A DNA stretch of 7,315 bases from Bacillota bacterium (GTDB lineage: Bacteria > Bacillota > Clostridia > Peptostreptococcales > Acidaminobacteraceae). Every line of letters starts with the position of its first letter. The stretch's first letter is position 1. The notes under the pieces are model-generated. The model did no database searches. It saw nothing but the letters and a program-made list of their open reading frames with translations, and was not told the DNA's origin. Below, one piece after another: positions 5,541 through 7,315 of this stretch. Made by a program: the position numbers and the translations under genes. The stretch lies in the NCBI GenBank assembly GCA_030529205.1, contig JAUMXJ010000014.1:1-7315 (forward strand), read 5' to 3'.

Positions 5541-6893
5541 ATGGGGTTGTTTCAGAGCAATAACCCGAAAGAGAAGAAAAATTCGGGCATTTTGGGCGCA
5601 TTTGCGGTGGATGTCATCAAATGGGAGCCTGAGGATTCTGAATCTGCGGGGATTATATGCCACAAGTACGAGTATGAAGATTTTCCGAACGGTTCCTACC
5701 TGATTGTCGGACAATCTCAGATGGCTGTGTTCACAAACAATATGGGATTTGCGAAATCCGGCGAATCTCAGGAGCGTGGGCAAGCCCAGGTTCTGACCTT
5801 TGTCGGTCCCTGCAAGATCAAGCTGGAGACCGGAGACAGCAGATTTGCGCCTTTTCGAAATGTTTCGCATAAACTCACCGGAGGAGAGTCCGCATTCCAC
5901 AGTACGGTCTACTTTATCAACACGACGTACATGACCGATTTGAATTGGGGCACGCAGAGCCCGATTGTCGTCCTCGATCCGGAGGAAGAGGTCAATGTTC
6001 ACGTCCGCGCCTTCGGATACTTCGGAGCGCATATTGAAAAGGGAGAGAACGAAGAATCGATGCTCTCCGCGCGCAAATTTCTCGAGAAGGTCGTCGGAAC
6101 CAAGTCGGATTATACGAGGCAGGACTTGGTGGGATTTATGCGTGCCAAAATTCTGGAATATGTTCCGGACATGCTCGCAAAAAATATGGTGGAGATGCAT
6201 GTCGGCATTCTCAAAATCAGCACGAAAATCAGCGAATTCTCCGCGGCGATACGCGCGAAATTGGTCGAACATTTCAAAGATTTCGGCTTGACTCTCGATA
6301 ATTTTTCCTTTCACAGCATCAATGCCCCGGACGAAGATCTTCGTGCGCTCAACGAGTCCAAAATCAACAGGAAGAAGGCATTGCTTGAGGCGGAGGCGAG
6401 TGCGGCGAAGATGGACATCGAATCCGCCGCGAGAGCCCGCATGCGAGAGCGCGAAGGCTACACTTATCAAGAGGAGCAGGGCTATGATGTCATGAAGAGC
6501 GCCGCATCCAATGAAGGAAGTGCAGGTAATCTGATGGGTGCGGGGATGGGAGTCGCAATGGGTCTCGGCGTCGGCAACGCTGTGGGCGCGGAGATGAGAA
6601 ATATTGCGGGACAAACCCTTGGAAACACGCATGACGCGAATACTCCCCCGGCGGAACGCGGCAAACAATGCGCCGAATGCGGAAAAGAGAATCCTTCCGC
6701 ATCCAAGTTCTGTTTGGAATGCGGTGCAAAATTTGTGCAGGGCGCGGTTTGTGGCGAATGCGGGAAGGAGATTCCGAGCGGTGCAAAGTTCTGCATGTAT
6801 TGCGGAACGCCGATTCGCACCGGATGTCCGAGTTGCGGGGCGGAACTGCCGAGCGGTGCAAAATTTTGTCTCGAATGCGGAACCAAAATGTAG
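5541..6893 (+). CDS. SPFH-domain protein with three C-terminal zinc ribbons (YdjI-like)
   Basis: This 450-residue protein belongs to the bacterial SPFH (stomatin/prohibitin/flotillin-like) group often annotated 'virion core protein-like', which includes B. subtilis YdjI. Residues about 20-265 form the SPFH region, including the 'LTFVGPCKIKLETGDS' segment near 85-100. Residues about 266-315 form a charged, Ala/Glu-rich helix likely to be a coiled coil for oligomerisation. Residues 328-350 are Gly/Met/Val-rich (GAGMGVAMGLGVGNAVGA) and may contact membrane. Three CxxC-x10-CxxC zinc ribbons follow at 377-394, 404-421 and 429-446, all twelve cysteines present. Members organise membranes and recruit partners such as PspA in envelope stress; that role here is inferred. 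The ATG follows AAAGGAG (5529-5535) with 5 bases between. The next gene starts 29 bases downstream and is probably cotranscribed. Confidence 0.88.
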   Translation: MGLFQSNNPKEKKNSGILGAFAVDVIKWEPEDSESAGIICHKYEYEDFPNGSYLIVGQSQMAVFTNNMGFAKSGESQERGQAQVLTFVGPCKIKLETGDSRFAPFRNVSHKLTGGESAFHSTVYFINTTYMTDLNWGTQSPIVVLDPEEEVNVHVRAFGYFGAHIEKGENEESMLSARKFLEKVVGTKSDYTRQDLVGFMRAKILEYVPDMLAKNMVEMHVGILKISTKISEFSAAIRAKLVEHFKDFGLTLDNFSFHSINAPDEDLRALNESKINRKKALLEAEASAAKMDIESAARARMREREGYTYQEEQGYDVMKSAASNEGSAGNLMGAGMGVAMGLGVGNAVGAEMRNIAGQTLGNTHDANTPPAERGKQCAECGKENPSASKFCLECGAKFVQGAVCGECGKEIPSGAKFCMYCGTPIRTGCPSCGAELPSGAKFCLECGTKM

Positions 6894-6922
6894 AGATGCA
6901 GGATAAGGAGGTATAGCGACTT

Positions 6923-7315
6923 ATGGATTTTTACGGAGTGATATTGATCGGAGGATTGGTTTTGGTCATCCTGGCAGGACTCGGATTTGCAGGCGTTCGC
7001 TATACGGAGAGAACGCAGTCGAGGGCGGAGGAACTTCAGGCGAAAACCGTAAATACGACGCGTTTGTCCAAGCAGGTCGCCCATCTGATGCTCATGAGTT
7101 CGGACGACGGTGTAAAGGCGGCATTGAAGAATTTGAAAGAGAGAGTGGATTACAGCTCCAATACAAGTACCGAGAACTCTGTGGAACACGAGGCTGATTT
7201 TTCGGAAGCGCTTCTCGGGATTGAGCATGCAATCGCCGGGAAGGAAGAGCAGTCCGCTATCCTCGAAAAAATTGATGCGGCGACAAAGATTTGGAGTGCG
7301 CGCAACACATATCGT
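6923..7315 (+). CDS. Hypothetical protein with one N-terminal membrane segment (3' end outside window)
   Basis: ATG 6923 follows a perfect AAGGAGG (6905-6911) at 11 bases, and an in-frame TAG at 6914-6916 rules out an earlier start. The frame stays open to the last base, giving 131 codons. The N-terminus is MDFYG, then a hydrophobic helix at about residues 6-25 (ILIGGLVLVILAGLGFAGV), then RYTER. By the positive-inside rule the N-terminus is outside and the rest cytoplasmic. After the membrane segment the protein is hydrophilic and helical, with charged stretches that could form a coiled coil. I do not recognise the family. It lies 29 bases after the SPFH gene, so it may be the membrane partner of that protein; this is inferred from position only. 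Confidence 0.8.
   Translation, partial: MDFYGVILIGGLVLVILAGLGFAGVRYTERTQSRAEELQAKTVNTTRLSKQVAHLMLMSSDDGVKAALKNLKERVDYSSNTSTENSVEHEADFSEALLGIEHAIAGKEEQSAILEKIDAATKIWSARNTYR

Noticed and set aside
5482..5703. 73-codon + strand open frame beginning in the leader repeats
   Set aside because: It has no ribosome site at its ATG and mostly runs in another frame of the SPFH gene; the repeats explain its repeated start.
5520..6668. Long open frame of 382 codons on the - strand
   Set aside because: It lies opposite the SPFH gene, has no family motifs and no ribosome site, and its composition (Arg/His/Leu-rich) is what an antisense frame of this gene gives.
6482..7228. 248-codon - strand open frame across the zinc ribbons and the last gene
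   Set aside because: It is antisense to two supported genes with strong ribosome sites, and its Pro/His/Arg-rich sequence is typical of a shadow frame.
1..7315. tRNA, rRNA, CRISPR arrays or riboswitches
   Set aside because: No cloverleaf, rRNA-like stretch, regularly spaced repeat-spacer array or long structured leader was seen; the leaders present are too short for known riboswitches.

Overview
The window (about 50% GC over most of its length) looks like a chromosomal segment of a low-to-mid GC Gram-positive anaerobe, probably a clostridial member of the Bacillota. The evidence is the Clostridia-type MurC signature (a HEACEF motif rather than the proteobacterial EADESD), strong purine-rich Shine-Dalgarno sequences, clean TTGACA/TATAAT-type promoters, and an SPFH protein with zinc ribbons of the Firmicutes YdjI kind. 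I cannot name a species.

Layout. Positions 1-3506 hold a left block read on the + strand. It contains the 3' part of an unrecognised, probably surface-exposed protein with a Ser/Thr repeat linker, then murC (peptidoglycan precursor synthesis), which overlaps it by 11 bases, then a DMT/EamA-type transporter 24 bases further on. The three are close enough to be one operon. A weak hairpin follows.

Positions about 3545-3971 form an island of different composition: 54 G/C in 180 bases counted by hand at 3661-3840, against 31 in 60 for a sampled murC line. It carries a small + strand ORF whose sequence resembles the C-terminal part of phage-associated nuclease-like (PBECR-type) domains. That ORF has no properly placed ribosome binding site and may be truncated or frameshifted at its 5' end. 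Facing it on the - strand is a near-consensus promoter (TTGACA, 16 bp, TATAAT) that fires straight into a strong intrinsic terminator. This predicts a small RNA of about 65 nt ending at the stop codon of the small ORF. This convergent pair is the most interesting thing in the window.

Positions 4003-5310 (- strand) hold a complete L-serine dehydratase-like / L-cysteine desulfidase family enzyme with its own promoter. A 230-base divergent intergenic region (5311-5540) carries that promoter, a promoter for the + strand, and two separate sets of direct repeats that look regulatory.

Positions 5541-7315 (+ strand) hold an SPFH-domain protein with three C-terminal zinc ribbons, then the start of an unrecognised protein with one N-terminal membrane segment that runs off the end of the window. 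The pair resembles envelope-stress or membrane-organising loci in Firmicutes, but the second protein's role is unknown.
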